Source: Agrobacterium tumefaciens
GTDB taxonomy: Bacteria > Pseudomonadota > Alphaproteobacteria > Rhizobiales > Rhizobiaceae
Length of the DNA stretch: 64,000 nucleotides
Direction: 5' to 3'
Assembly: GCA_025559845.1 (NCBI GenBank)
Contig: CP048469.1
Location: 2,170,001-2,234,000, forward strand
The notes beneath the pieces are model-generated. The model made no database searches, was not told the origin of the DNA, and worked only from the letters and a program-made list of their open reading frames with translations. The position numbers and the translations under genes were made by a program. Numbering within the stretch: position 1 is the stretch's first letter; each line of letters opens with the position of its first letter. This document shows, one piece after another, positions 7,688 to 19,210 of this stretch.

Positions 7688-8608
7688 TCAGTTCGCAGGC
7701 GCGGCAGGTGCCGCTGGCGCCGCAGGCGGCGCGCCGTCGATATTGTTGAAGTAGCGGAAGAAGGTCGAGTCAGGCGAAAGCACCAGCGTCGTACCATTCC
7801 CGTTCAACGCCGTGGCGTAAGCCGCCATGGAACGATAGAACTCGAAGAAGCTCGGATCGCGCTGGAACGCTTCACCGAAAATCCGGTTACGCTCGGCATC
7901 GCCCTCACCGCGCAGCACTTCCGACTGACGGCTCGCATCCGATTCCAGTTCGACAACCTGACGGTCGGCGATAGCGCGACGGCGCTGGCCTTCTTCGTTA
8001 CCGCGTGCACGGATCAGTTCCGCCTCGGCCAGACGTTCCGCCTTCATGCGGTCGAAGGTCTGCTGCGAGACTTCCTGCGTCAGATCGGTACGACGAATGC
8101 GTACGTCAACGATGCTGAGACCAAGCGATTCCGCATCGGGACGCAGATCGTCGCGAACGTCCTGCATCATCGATGCACGTTCATCAGACAGTGCAGCTTC
8201 AAAGCCGCGCAGACCGTAGACCCGGCGAAGCGACGCATCGAGACGGGTACGAAGACGCGATTCTGCCGACATCTGGTCACCGGAAACGGTTTCGCGGAAG
8301 CGTCGGGCATCGGTAATGCGATAGACAACGAAAGCATCGACTTCGTAGAACTTGCCGCCTGAGACCTGAACGCGGATGTTGTCATGATCGAAACGCAGAG
8401 CGCGGTTTTCGATGTACTGAACGCGATCGGCATCCATGAAGGCGAAAGGCAGCTTGAAGTAGAGGCCCGGCTGGGTCTTCACATCCTGAATTTCACCGAA
8501 GCGCACAACGATGGCCTGCTGGCGCTCGTTAACGACGAAGACCGACGAATAACCGAAGAACAGGAGAACGGCGAGGCCGACGAGAATGGCCGTAAAACGG
8601 TTACTCAT
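7688..8608 (-). CDS. hflC: HflC, FtsH-modulating SPFH/band-7 protein
   Basis: This 306-residue protein has one N-terminal transmembrane segment (about residues 7-25) and then an SPFH/prohibitin domain beginning VVNERQQAIVVRFGEI. The coiled-coil part is rich in Arg, Glu and Ala (RMKAERLAEAELIRARGNEEGQRRRAIADR). HflC pairs with HflK in a large membrane assembly that surrounds and restrains the FtsH protease. The C-terminus ends in an unusual Ala/Pro repeat. Its start is 2 bases beyond the hflK stop, so the two are one operon closed by the terminator at 7651-7679. Confidence 0.96.
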   Translation of the reverse strand: MSNRFTAILVGLAVLLFFGYSSVFVVNERQQAIVVRFGEIQDVKTQPGLYFKLPFAFMDADRVQYIENRALRFDHDNIRVQVSGGKFYEVDAFVVYRITDARRFRETVSGDQMSAESRLRTRLDASLRRVYGLRGFEAALSDERASMMQDVRDDLRPDAESLGLSIVDVRIRRTDLTQEVSQQTFDRMKAERLAEAELIRARGNEEGQRRRAIADRQVVELESDASRQSEVLRGEGDAERNRIFGEAFQRDPSFFEFYRSMAAYATALNGNGTTLVLSPDSTFFRYFNNIDGAPPAAPAAPAAPAN

Positions 8609-8609
8609 A

Positions 8610-9731
8610 TCAGTTGCCCCCCTGCTGTGCTGCGCCAGGATTGCCGCGCATGATTTCGTTCAGAGGCAGATAAGGTACCACGCCCTGCTTTTCGTCGATG
8701 ATGACCTTGTTGGAACCCTTCAGAACCTGCTCCATGGTTTCCAGGAACATGCGCTGACGCGTAACATCAGGTGCTGTGCGGTACTGGTCGTAGATCGACA
8801 CGAAGCGCTGAGCCTCACCCTGAGCCTCGTTGACGACACGCGACTTGTAAGCGTTCGCTTCTTCGAGGATCTGCGCAGCCTGACCGCGTGCGGCACCAAG
8901 CTTCTGGTTGGCGTACTGGTTGGCTTCCTGGACGAAACGGTCTTCATCCTGTTCGGCGCGCTGTACTTCGTCAAACGCGTCGGCAACTTCGCGCGGCGGA
9001 GCTGCATCTTCGATCGCCACGGCATTGATGGAAATGCCGGCTCCGTAACCGTCCATGGTAGCCTGGATGATGGCGCGCACGTCGGCCGCGATAGCCTGAC
9101 GGTTGTCACGGAAGATGTCCTGCGCCGGACGACGGCCAACAACCTCACGCATGGCGCTTTCGGAAACCTGCTGCAGGGTTTCGGATGGGCTGTCGACGTT
9201 GAAGAGATAGGACTTCGGATCGGAAACGGTAAAGAGCACCGAGAACTGGACGTTGACGATATTCTGGTCACCCGTCAGCATCACGCCGCTGCTCGAAGAC
9301 GACGATGCGCGTGCACCGATGTTCTGCTGCTGCTCCGTAACCTTGACGATTTCCACCGTCTCGATTGGCCAGAGATGGAAATGCAGGCCAGGCATCGACA
9401 CTTCATCCTTCGGACGGCCGAAACGAAGCTCTACGCCGCGCTCATCAGGCTGAACGGTATAGATGGACTGGATACCGAGGAAAACGAGAACAACGAGGGC
9501 GATGATCGCAACGACGCCGCCGTTGAAATTGCCCGGCATGACGTTCTTGAAACGATCCTGGCTGCGACGAATGATCTCTTCCAGATCCGGAGGGCCACCA
9601 TTGCCGCCACCGCCGCCACCGCGAGGCCGGTTCGGTCCCTGCCCCCACGGGCCGCCGCCGCCCTGATTGTTACCTCCACCGCCGCCGCCCCAAGGGCCGC
9701 CGCCGCCTCCATTTTGATTGCTCCAGGGCAT
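8610..9731 (-). CDS. hflK: HflK, FtsH-modulating SPFH/band-7 protein
   Basis: This 373-residue partner of HflC has a cytoplasmic N-terminus of about 65 residues that is almost entirely Gly, Asn, Pro and Trp. One transmembrane helix (VVAIIALVVLVFLGIQSIYTV) follows, then the band-7 domain (PDERGVELRFGRP) and a coiled coil. ATG 9731 follows AGAGG at good spacing; a TTG three bases upstream is an artefact of the open frame. The glycine-rich head is much longer and more repetitive than that of enterobacterial HflK. Confidence 0.96.
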   Translation of the reverse strand: MPWSNQNGGGGGPWGGGGGGNNQGGGGPWGQGPNRPRGGGGGGNGGPPDLEEIIRRSQDRFKNVMPGNFNGGVVAIIALVVLVFLGIQSIYTVQPDERGVELRFGRPKDEVSMPGLHFHLWPIETVEIVKVTEQQQNIGARASSSSSSGVMLTGDQNIVNVQFSVLFTVSDPKSYLFNVDSPSETLQQVSESAMREVVGRRPAQDIFRDNRQAIAADVRAIIQATMDGYGAGISINAVAIEDAAPPREVADAFDEVQRAEQDEDRFVQEANQYANQKLGAARGQAAQILEEANAYKSRVVNEAQGEAQRFVSIYDQYRTAPDVTRQRMFLETMEQVLKGSNKVIIDEKQGVVPYLPLNEIMRGNPGAAQQGGN

Positions 9732-9872
9732 CAATACCTCTTTATATAAGCCTCCCGCCTCCGTTCGAACCGGTCGCTCGCGTCCGGCGGGAATATCGAC
9801 CTCGTTATAGGAAGGAGAAGCGCCTGTTTCAACGCAGAGGTGGTAACTAAATACCCGATCAGGGTAAATAGT

Positions 9873-10400
9873 TCACTTTGACGCGGCTCTTCGTAAATAA
9901 GTGGCAAATCTGACGGGGTAATTGTCCTTTTCCCCCGCAGGAGCGGCAGTTTCGTCGACTTTCTCGAAAACCGAGGGATCGATTTCCGGGAAAAACGTAT
10001 CGCCTTCGAGCGCCACCTCCACATGGGTGACGGAAAGTTGATCGGCTAACGACATAGCCTGGCGGTAGATTTCTCCGCCGCCGGCCACAAACACCTCATC
10101 GACGCCCGACTGGATAGCCTTGCTTTTCGCTAGCGCCACAGCCTCCTCCAGCGAAGATGCAACCTCGACACCTGCGGGGCGGTAGGTGCTGTCACGGCTG
10201 ACGATGACATGCGGCCTGCCTGGCAAGGGGCGCTCTCCGACAGACAGGAACGTCTTGCGCCCCATGATCAGCGGCTTGCCCATCGTCATCGCCTTGAAGC
10301 GTTTCAGATCGGTCGAGAGTTTCCACGGCATGTCGAGATCACGGCCGATCACGCCGTTTTCCGAGACCGCGACGATAATCGTGATGCGAGGCTCAGTCAT
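9873..10400 (-). CDS. folA: Dihydrofolate reductase
   Basis: FolA reduces dihydrofolate, regenerating the cofactor that thymidylate synthase uses up. The protein has 175 residues with the folate-site segment [19 protein letters not shown] (catalytic Asp), the NADPH-binding IMGRKTFLS and GGGEIYRQA. Its ATG overlaps the thyA stop in an ATGA, so the two are translated together as in many bacteria. The C-terminus is normal. Confidence 0.97.
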   Translation of the reverse strand: MTEPRITIIVAVSENGVIGRDLDMPWKLSTDLKRFKAMTMGKPLIMGRKTFLSVGERPLPGRPHVIVSRDSTYRPAGVEVASSLEEAVALAKSKAIQSGVDEVFVAGGGEIYRQAMSLADQLSVTHVEVALEGDTFFPEIDPSVFEKVDETAAPAGEKDNYPVRFATYLRRAASK

Positions 10401-11191
10401 ACTGCGATCGGTGCCTTGATGCTTGAATCAGCCTCATAGTTTTCGAGCGTAAAGTCCTCGAATTTAAAGGCGAACAGATCCTTGACATCAGGATTGATCC
10501 GCATGGTCGGCAATGGCTTGGGCGTGCGTGTCATCTGCAGCTTCGCCTGCTCGAAGTGGTTCGAATAGATATGCGCATCACCAAGCGTATGCACGAAATC
10601 GCCGGGCTTCAGGCCAGTGACCTGCGCCACCATCAACGTCAGCAGCGCGTAAGACGCAATGTTGAAAGGCACGCCAAGGAAAATGTCCGCCGAACGCTGG
10701 TAAAGCTGGCAGGAGAGCTTGCCGTCAGAGACATAGAACTGGAACAGGCAATGGCAGGGCGGCAGCGCCATTTCGTCAACCAGCGCCGGGTTCCAGGCGG
10801 AAACGATGTGACGGCGTGAATTCGGATTGGTCTTCAGGCTTTCCACGAGAAGAGCGATCTGATCGATATGACGGCCGTCCGGCGCAGGCCACGAACGCCA
10901 CTGGGCACCATAGACAGGTCCGAGATCTCCGTTTTCATCCGCCCACTCATCCCAGATGGTCACACCGTTGTCCTTGAGATAGGCGATGTTTGTCTCACCT
11001 TTCAGGAACCAGAGGAGTTCATGGATGATGGAGCGCAGATGCAGCTTCTTCGTGGTGAGAACCGGAAAACCTTCGGAAAGATCAAAACGCATCTGATAAC
11101 CGAACACCGAACGCGTGCCGGTGCCAGTACGGTCTCCACGGTCGGAGCCGGTTTCCATCACATGCCGGAGAAGGTCGAGATATTGTTTCAT
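10397..11191 (-). CDS. thyA: Thymidylate synthase
   Basis: ThyA methylates dUMP to dTMP using methylenetetrahydrofolate. The 264-residue reading has [15 protein letters not shown] at the N-terminus, the RTGTGT phosphate loop, the catalytic-cysteine motif [10 protein letters not shown], the [17 protein letters not shown] signature and HIYSNH. Start 11191 matches the family; a longer open frame to 11251 was rejected. folA follows with a four-base overlap. Confidence 0.98.
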   Translation of the reverse strand: MKQYLDLLRHVMETGSDRGDRTGTGTRSVFGYQMRFDLSEGFPVLTTKKLHLRSIIHELLWFLKGETNIAYLKDNGVTIWDEWADENGDLGPVYGAQWRSWPAPDGRHIDQIALLVESLKTNPNSRRHIVSAWNPALVDEMALPPCHCLFQFYVSDGKLSCQLYQRSADIFLGVPFNIASYALLTLMVAQVTGLKPGDFVHTLGDAHIYSNHFEQAKLQMTRTPKPLPTMRINPDVKDLFAFKFEDFTLENYEADSSIKAPIAV

Positions 11192-11287
11192 GCGGTCCGC
11201 CGTCGTTTCAGTCACTATACGGAATATAGTGGTAAGCGACAGCGGAACCAACGACAGATTGGGGTTTTCCCAAAAAAACGGGACACC

Positions 11288-11596
11288 TCAAAGAGTCTGG
11301 AGTTTACCGAGTTCCTTGGCAACCAGATAATAGAAAGTCACGCGAGATTTGGAGCGATCCGCCGCCATGGCTTTCGCAACGGTGGCGATCGCCTGATCTG
11401 CGCTGTCGTCGGTCACACCGAGTTTCTTGCCGCACCAGCTTGCCTTGACCCGGGCAAGTTCGTCGGCGTCGGATGCAGACACAAGTGAGGAATCCCGGTT
11501 GCGCAAGGCAATTCCGAGGTGCTTGACGATCTTGCCAACGATAGCCTCGTCGGCCGCTGCATCGTATTTTTTCACATCCGCTAAGTAGTCAGTCAT
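11288..11596 (-). CDS. DUF2853 family protein
   Basis: This 102-residue soluble, helical protein opens MTDYLADVKKYDAAADEAIVGKIVKHLGIAL, which I recognise as the DUF2853 family common in alphaproteobacteria and Bacteroidetes. No catalytic motif is evident and the function is unknown. AAGGAGCAGAT precedes the ATG. It is a separate unit upstream of thyA on the same strand. Confidence 0.82.
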   Translation of the reverse strand: MTDYLADVKKYDAAADEAIVGKIVKHLGIALRNRDSSLVSASDADELARVKASWCGKKLGVTDDSADQAIATVAKAMAADRSKSRVTFYYLVAKELGKLQTL

Positions 11597-11768
11597 ATCT
11601 GCTCCTTGTGCGCCCCGGCCCGGCGTTTCTTAAAAGCGACCGGTTGCAGGAAGAATGTGCCAGCAAATTCTTCGCGTCAAGGATGCGCTAAAGTGCACAT
11701 AAGACAGGGATGGCTTCATCGATTTGTCACCTTCCCCCTTTTCTACGCCATCGGAAACGCCTATATGA

Positions 11769-12105
11769 GCCGTGCCGGGATTTATCCCGGCTATGGCGAT
11801 AAACGGTCGGTGTAATAAACCTATTGGACCCGGGGGCGGTACCCGGCGCCTCCACCAAAAACCGGCGGGCCTTGTGAGGCCGGCTTTTGATGGGGGCGAA
11901 ATAGGATCGACAAGGGCGTAAAGATCGAACTTTTGCTCGGCATGATACCGCCGTTATCGGGTCACAAGTGTAGTTGCAAACGACAACAACGCTAAGGAAT
12001 ACGCTCTCGCTGCCTAATGGCGGTGCGGGAATTCCGCTCTAAAGCCCTTACGGTTAGCCCCGTAAGGCGGGGTTCGGAGGTACCTGGCAACAGAAACCTC
12101 CACCT
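11769..12105 (+). ncRNA. ssrA: Circularly permuted two-piece tmRNA (alphaproteobacterial type)
   Basis: tmRNA rescues stalled ribosomes and adds a degradation tag. The acceptor piece comes first and ends in ...CGCCTCC-A-CCA (CCA at 855-857 of 11 kb). After a ~34-base intervening segment with a hairpin, the coding piece opens GGGGGCG at 11892-11898. The two arms pair fully and place a G3:U70 wobble, the alanine identity element, at the third position. The tag frame starts at GCA 11976 and reads ANDNNAKEYALAA, then TAA at 12015-12017. A GGAGGT/ACCTCC stem (12076-12101) lies near the 3' end. A hairpin at 11774-11791 lies in the 5' part of the acceptor piece or its leader. The outer ends are estimates. 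Confidence 0.95.
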
Positions 12106-12233
12106 TCTCCATTTTGCCGGAATTCGTTTTATGATAGCTGACTCGCATGTGACGTCGGCTTTTCCGTTGCTGCGGTTTAAGACATTGCGTATACTTGGTT
12201 AAAAGACGTTCGAATAAGGAAAGACAGGACCGC

Positions 12234-12746
12234 ATGGGGCAGGATCATATCCGTTACGACATTCTCGCACAGGATGCCCTTCGCGGCGTTATTCGCAAGG
12301 TATTGAGTGAAGTTGCCGCAACTGGCCGCCTCCCCGGCGACCATCACTTCTTCATCACCTTTCTGACGGGTGCACCCGGTGTGCGCATTTCCCAGCATCT
12401 CAAGGCGAAATACGCTGAACAGATGACAATCGTCATCCAGCACCAGTTCTGGGACCTGAAGGTGACGGAAATCGGCTTTGAAATTGGACTGTCCTTCTCG
12501 GATACACCGGAAAAGCTGGTGATTCCCTATAACGCCATCCGTGGTTTCTACGATCCGTCCGTGAACTTCGAGCTGGAGTTCGACGTGCCGCTGTCCGAAG
12601 AGGAAGAGGCCGAAGACGCCGAGATCACAGCTTACCCTGTGTCGCATGAGGCAAAGCCTGCAGCTTCCGCTGAACCCGCCAAGGCTGGTGAAGAGAAGAA
12701 GGAAGGCTCTGTTGTCTCGCTGGATGCGTTCCGCAAGAAGCAGTAA
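12234..12746 (+). CDS. sspB: SspB-type ClpXP adaptor (alphaproteobacterial form)
   Basis: SspB tethers ssrA-tagged proteins to ClpXP. This 170-residue protein starts MGQDHIRYDILAQDALRGVI and has the compact SspB fold region up to about residue 120, including FFITFLTGAPGVRIS and FYDPSVNFELEF. A flexible acidic/alanine-rich linker and a short basic C-terminal tail (VVSLDAFRKKQ) follow, matching the usual ClpX-binding module. ATG 12234 has AGGAC just upstream; the open frame to 12195 has none. The gene lies directly downstream of tmRNA, whose tag it recognises. Confidence 0.9.
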   Translation: MGQDHIRYDILAQDALRGVIRKVLSEVAATGRLPGDHHFFITFLTGAPGVRISQHLKAKYAEQMTIVIQHQFWDLKVTEIGFEIGLSFSDTPEKLVIPYNAIRGFYDPSVNFELEFDVPLSEEEEAEDAEITAYPVSHEAKPAASAEPAKAGEEKKEGSVVSLDAFRKKQ

Positions 12747-12793
12747 GCCACTTCACCGGATCTGACGATCGAAACTCGAGGAGTGATATCCGC

Positions 12794-12997
12794 ATGGCCG
12801 CCGATATCGTCAATCTGCGTCAGTTCCGGAAACAGAAGGCCCGCAGCGAAAAGGACAAACAGGCGGAACAGAACCGCCTGACCTTTGGCCGCACCAAGGC
12901 GGAGAAAAATCTGACATCCGCTCTGAATGACAAGGCGAAAAAATCGCTGGATCAAGGTCGCCTCGAAAAGCCCGAGGATGAGGCGAGCAAGGACTGA
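12794..12997 (+). CDS. DUF4169 family protein
   Basis: This 67-residue, highly basic and acidic protein reads MAADIVNLRQFRKQKARSEK, the start typical of DUF4169. It is probably a single long helix, of unknown function. GAGGAG lies before the ATG. It sits 47 bases after sspB and 104 bases before the ribbon-helix-helix gene on the same strand, so the three are likely co-transcribed. Confidence 0.82.
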   Translation: MAADIVNLRQFRKQKARSEKDKQAEQNRLTFGRTKAEKNLTSALNDKAKKSLDQGRLEKPEDEASKD

Positions 12998-13101
12998 CGC
13001 GGTCGAAGAACCGTATCGAAAAAGAATCGAAAAACAGGGATTTGCGGACGAATCATGATGCAGATGTCCAACCGGAAAAGTGAAGACCGGAGGCCAGTCT
13101 G

Positions 13102-13311
13102 ATGATCCGCAAGCACTCGGCGACGCTACACGGCCATCGCACCAGTATTTCTCTGGAAGACGCCTTTTGGGATGAACTCAAAGTCATCGCTGAAAAACGC
13201 AAGATTAGTTTCGCCGCTCTTCTTGCAGAGATCGACGACAATCGCCCTGCCGACAGCAATCTCTCCTCTTCCCTTCGCGTTTTCGTACTCAACTGGTTGA
13301 AGGGACGGTAG
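13102..13311 (+). CDS. Ribbon-helix-helix protein (RHH_4 family)
   Basis: The 69 residues fit the RHH_4 DNA-binding-like domain: a β-strand TSISLEDAFWDELKVIA, then two helices with ISFAALLAEID and SSLRVFVLNWLKGR. Such proteins bind DNA as dimers or occur as solitary small proteins of unknown role. A strong GGAGG precedes the ATG. There is no toxin gene beside it, so an antitoxin role is not supported. Confidence 0.8.
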   Translation: MIRKHSATLHGHRTSISLEDAFWDELKVIAEKRKISFAALLAEIDDNRPADSNLSSSLRVFVLNWLKGR

Positions 13312-13487
13312 CGCTTTTGCGCCCACCAAGGACTACGAAACAATTCTGCCAAAAACTCATAACGGCGTGAAAGCATTCATTAATCATTCGCGGTCTAATT
13401 TGCACTGCAAGGCATTTTTGTATTGCGTAGCCTTGTTTCAAGTTTTCTCAAGTCTCCCTCATTCTTCTCTTCCAGTGAGCCGCAACA

Positions 13488-13814
13488 ATGGTTTCTGCCG
13501 TTTCCGGAGCAGGCGCTGCCGCATCCGTTCTTTCTTCATCCTCCACGTCTTCATCCAGCACCGACGACCTGAAAGCCCAGATTGCCGCCAAGCAATCGGA
13601 ACTCAGCGAAGCTGCTGACGAGAAGGCAAAGGAAGAACTCAAGGCTGAAATTGCGACCCTGAAAGCGCAGCTCGAAGCGTTGGAAAACAGCTCGAAGTCG
13701 CAGACATCCGGCAGCGCGGCCAAAGAAGGCAGCCTTTCTGGAGAAAGCGACCGGATCGGCACGACAAACTTCAGCGAAGAGACGCCGTTCGGCGAACGCG
13801 AAGCCTACGTATAA
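13488..13814 (+). CDS. Small serine-rich coiled-coil protein, function unknown
   Basis: I do not recognise a family. The 108-residue product has a small alanine/serine N-terminus with a dozen serines, then a charged heptad segment DDLKAQIAAKQSELSEAADEKAKEELKAEIATLKAQLEALE (here described by its pattern; about residues 26-66). That segment should form a coiled coil, and a polar tail follows. It has no membrane helix or strong signal peptide. Codon use resembles the neighbours. The ribosome-binding site is weak (AGTGAG), which lowers confidence a little. A symmetrical hairpin follows it. Confidence 0.6.
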   Translation: MVSAVSGAGAAASVLSSSSTSSSSTDDLKAQIAAKQSELSEAADEKAKEELKAEIATLKAQLEALENSSKSQTSGSAAKEGSLSGESDRIGTTNFSEETPFGEREAYV

Positions 13815-13828
13815 TTTCCAGCCAGCCT

Positions 13829-13850
13829 GAAAATCCCCAAGCGGATTTTC
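13829..13850. terminator. Symmetrical hairpin between convergent genes
   Basis: GAAAATCC and GGATTTTC form a perfect 8-base stem with a 6-base loop. Each strand ends in TTTTC, so it can serve as a weak bidirectional terminator for the small coiled-coil gene and the AsmA-like gene. Confidence 0.55.
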
Positions 13851-13857
13851 ACTGCCC

Positions 13858-17571
<3,714 letters not shown>

Positions 17572-17662
17572 TTGACCTGCATCTCCCTTCGCGAAGCTGA
17601 AAATCTATTGCCTTTTGCCTTAGCGGCAATCAGCCTTTTGTACCAATCAAATATGAGACTGT

Positions 17663-19075
17663 TCAGGAAAGCCGGAACAGTTTACCGGGATTGAAGATAT
17701 TGTCGGGATCAAGCGACGTTTTGATGGCACGCATGACATCAAGTGCATTGCCCGCCTCTTCAGCCAGAAAACTCATCTTCCCCTGCCCGACACCATGCTC
17801 ACCGGTGCAGGTGCCATCCATGGCAATGGCGCGTCGGTTGAGCCGTGCAACGAAGGCTTCCGTCTTTGCGACGCTCTCCGCATCCTTGCCGTCAAAGAGC
17901 ACAAGCACGTGGAAGTTGCCGTCGCCAGCATGACCGACGATCGGTGCCAGCATACCGTTTTCGAGAATGTCCCGCTGGGTCTCGACAACACAATCGGCAA
18001 GCCGTGAAATCGGCACGCAAACATCTGTCGAAAGGCCATCGAGATGAGGAGCGAGCGCGCGTGACGCCCAGTAGGCATCGTGCCGGGCTTTCCAGAGCTT
18101 GTTGCGCTCGGCGGCATCGCTCGTCCATTTGAAATCGGTGCTGCCGAACTCTCCGACAATCTCGGCAAACTGTTCGGACTGCAACGCAGCCGTTTCCTCC
18201 GTTCCGTGGAACTCTACGAACAGCGTCGGCTTTTCCTGATAGCTCAGCCCTGAATAGGCGTTGCAGGCCCGGACCTGAACCTCATCCAGAAGCTCGATAC
18301 GAGCGACGGGAATGCCCATCTGGATTGTCATGATCACGGCATCGCAAGCCGACTTGATCGTATCGAACGTGCAGACACCGCCCGCGATCTTTTCCGGAAT
18401 GCCCTGCAACCGAAGTGTGACCGAGGTCAGCACACCAAGCGTGCCTTCGGCACCGACGAAAAGCCTTGTCAGATCGTAACCGGCGGAGGATTTGCGGGCA
18501 CGACGCGCCGTGCGGATTTCTTCACCATTCGCAACGACGGCGGTAACCGCGAGCACATTGTCTTTCATGGTGCCGTAACGCACGGCATTGGTCCCGGAGG
18601 CGCGGGTCGACGCCATGCCGCCAATGGAAGCATTTGCGCCGGGATCGATGGGGAAGAACAGCCCCGTATCGCGAAGGTAGGTATTCAGGTCTTCCCGCGT
18701 GACACCCGGCTCGACGGTCACATCAAGATCCTCGGCATTCACAGCAAGGATGCGGTTCATCCTGCTGAAATCGATGGAAATCCCACCGTTCGGCGCGTTG
18801 ACCTGACCTTCCAGAGAGGAGCCGGTTCCGAAGGGAATGACCGGCACCTTGTGTTCGGCACAAACCTTTACGACGGTTTTCACGTCGTCGGCGCTTTCGG
18901 CGAAAACGACACCGTCTGGCGCCTGCAATGTCAGATAGGTCGTGGTGTGGCCGTGCTGTTCACGAAAGGATTGTCCGGTCTGAAACTTGTCTCCGAACTG
19001 CTGCTTGAGGATACCGAGGACAGCGGCGATACCGTCTTCATTGCGTTTTCCCGCCACCACATCCTTCAAAGCCAT
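17663..19075 (-). CDS. FAD-linked D-2-hydroxyacid (D-lactate type) dehydrogenase
   Basis: This 470-residue flavoprotein belongs to the GlcD/LDHD/DLD1 family. The FAD-binding PCMH domain carries PFGTGSSLEGQVNAPNGGISIDFSRMNRI and DPGANASIGGMASTRASGTNAVRYG. The C-terminal cap domain carries the histidine motifs GHAGDGNFHV and CTGEHGVGQGKMSFL, close to those of the D-lactate dehydrogenase (cytochrome) subgroup. It probably oxidises D-lactate or a related 2-hydroxyacid. GGAGATTGAGCG precedes the ATG. The gene stands alone, with no GlcE/GlcF partners nearby. Confidence 0.88.
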   Translation of the reverse strand: MALKDVVAGKRNEDGIAAVLGILKQQFGDKFQTGQSFREQHGHTTTYLTLQAPDGVVFAESADDVKTVVKVCAEHKVPVIPFGTGSSLEGQVNAPNGGISIDFSRMNRILAVNAEDLDVTVEPGVTREDLNTYLRDTGLFFPIDPGANASIGGMASTRASGTNAVRYGTMKDNVLAVTAVVANGEEIRTARRARKSSAGYDLTRLFVGAEGTLGVLTSVTLRLQGIPEKIAGGVCTFDTIKSACDAVIMTIQMGIPVARIELLDEVQVRACNAYSGLSYQEKPTLFVEFHGTEETAALQSEQFAEIVGEFGSTDFKWTSDAAERNKLWKARHDAYWASRALAPHLDGLSTDVCVPISRLADCVVETQRDILENGMLAPIVGHAGDGNFHVLVLFDGKDAESVAKTEAFVARLNRRAIAMDGTCTGEHGVGQGKMSFLAEEAGNALDVMRAIKTSLDPDNIFNPGKLFRLS

Positions 19076-19180
19076 CGCTCAATCTCCGCCATAACATCTG
19101 CGCGTAACGGACTCAGTCCGTTAACGAATTTCGACAGGTGGTATGGGATACACTCTGGGCTTTGTCCAGCATTGCAACGC

Positions 19181-19202
19181 TGCCGGAAAGGAATTTCCGG
19201 CA
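19181..19202. repeat. Perfect inverted repeat between RND permease and D-lactate dehydrogenase genes
   Basis: TGCCGGAAA and TTTCCGGCA form a 9-base stem with loop GGAA, ending 9 bases from the RND stop codon. It has only a weak T-rich tail (plus strand), so its role as a terminator is uncertain. Confidence 0.5.
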
Positions 19203-19210
19203 ATCGTTTT

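Noticed and set aside
11858..11891. GC hairpin taken first as a terminator downstream of an RNA
   Set aside because: It lies in the intervening segment of the permuted tmRNA, between the CCA end and the coding piece, and has no termination role.
13102..13311. Antitoxin of a toxin-antitoxin pair
   Set aside because: The ribbon-helix-helix gene has no adjacent toxin-like ORF; its neighbours are DUF4169 and a coiled-coil protein.
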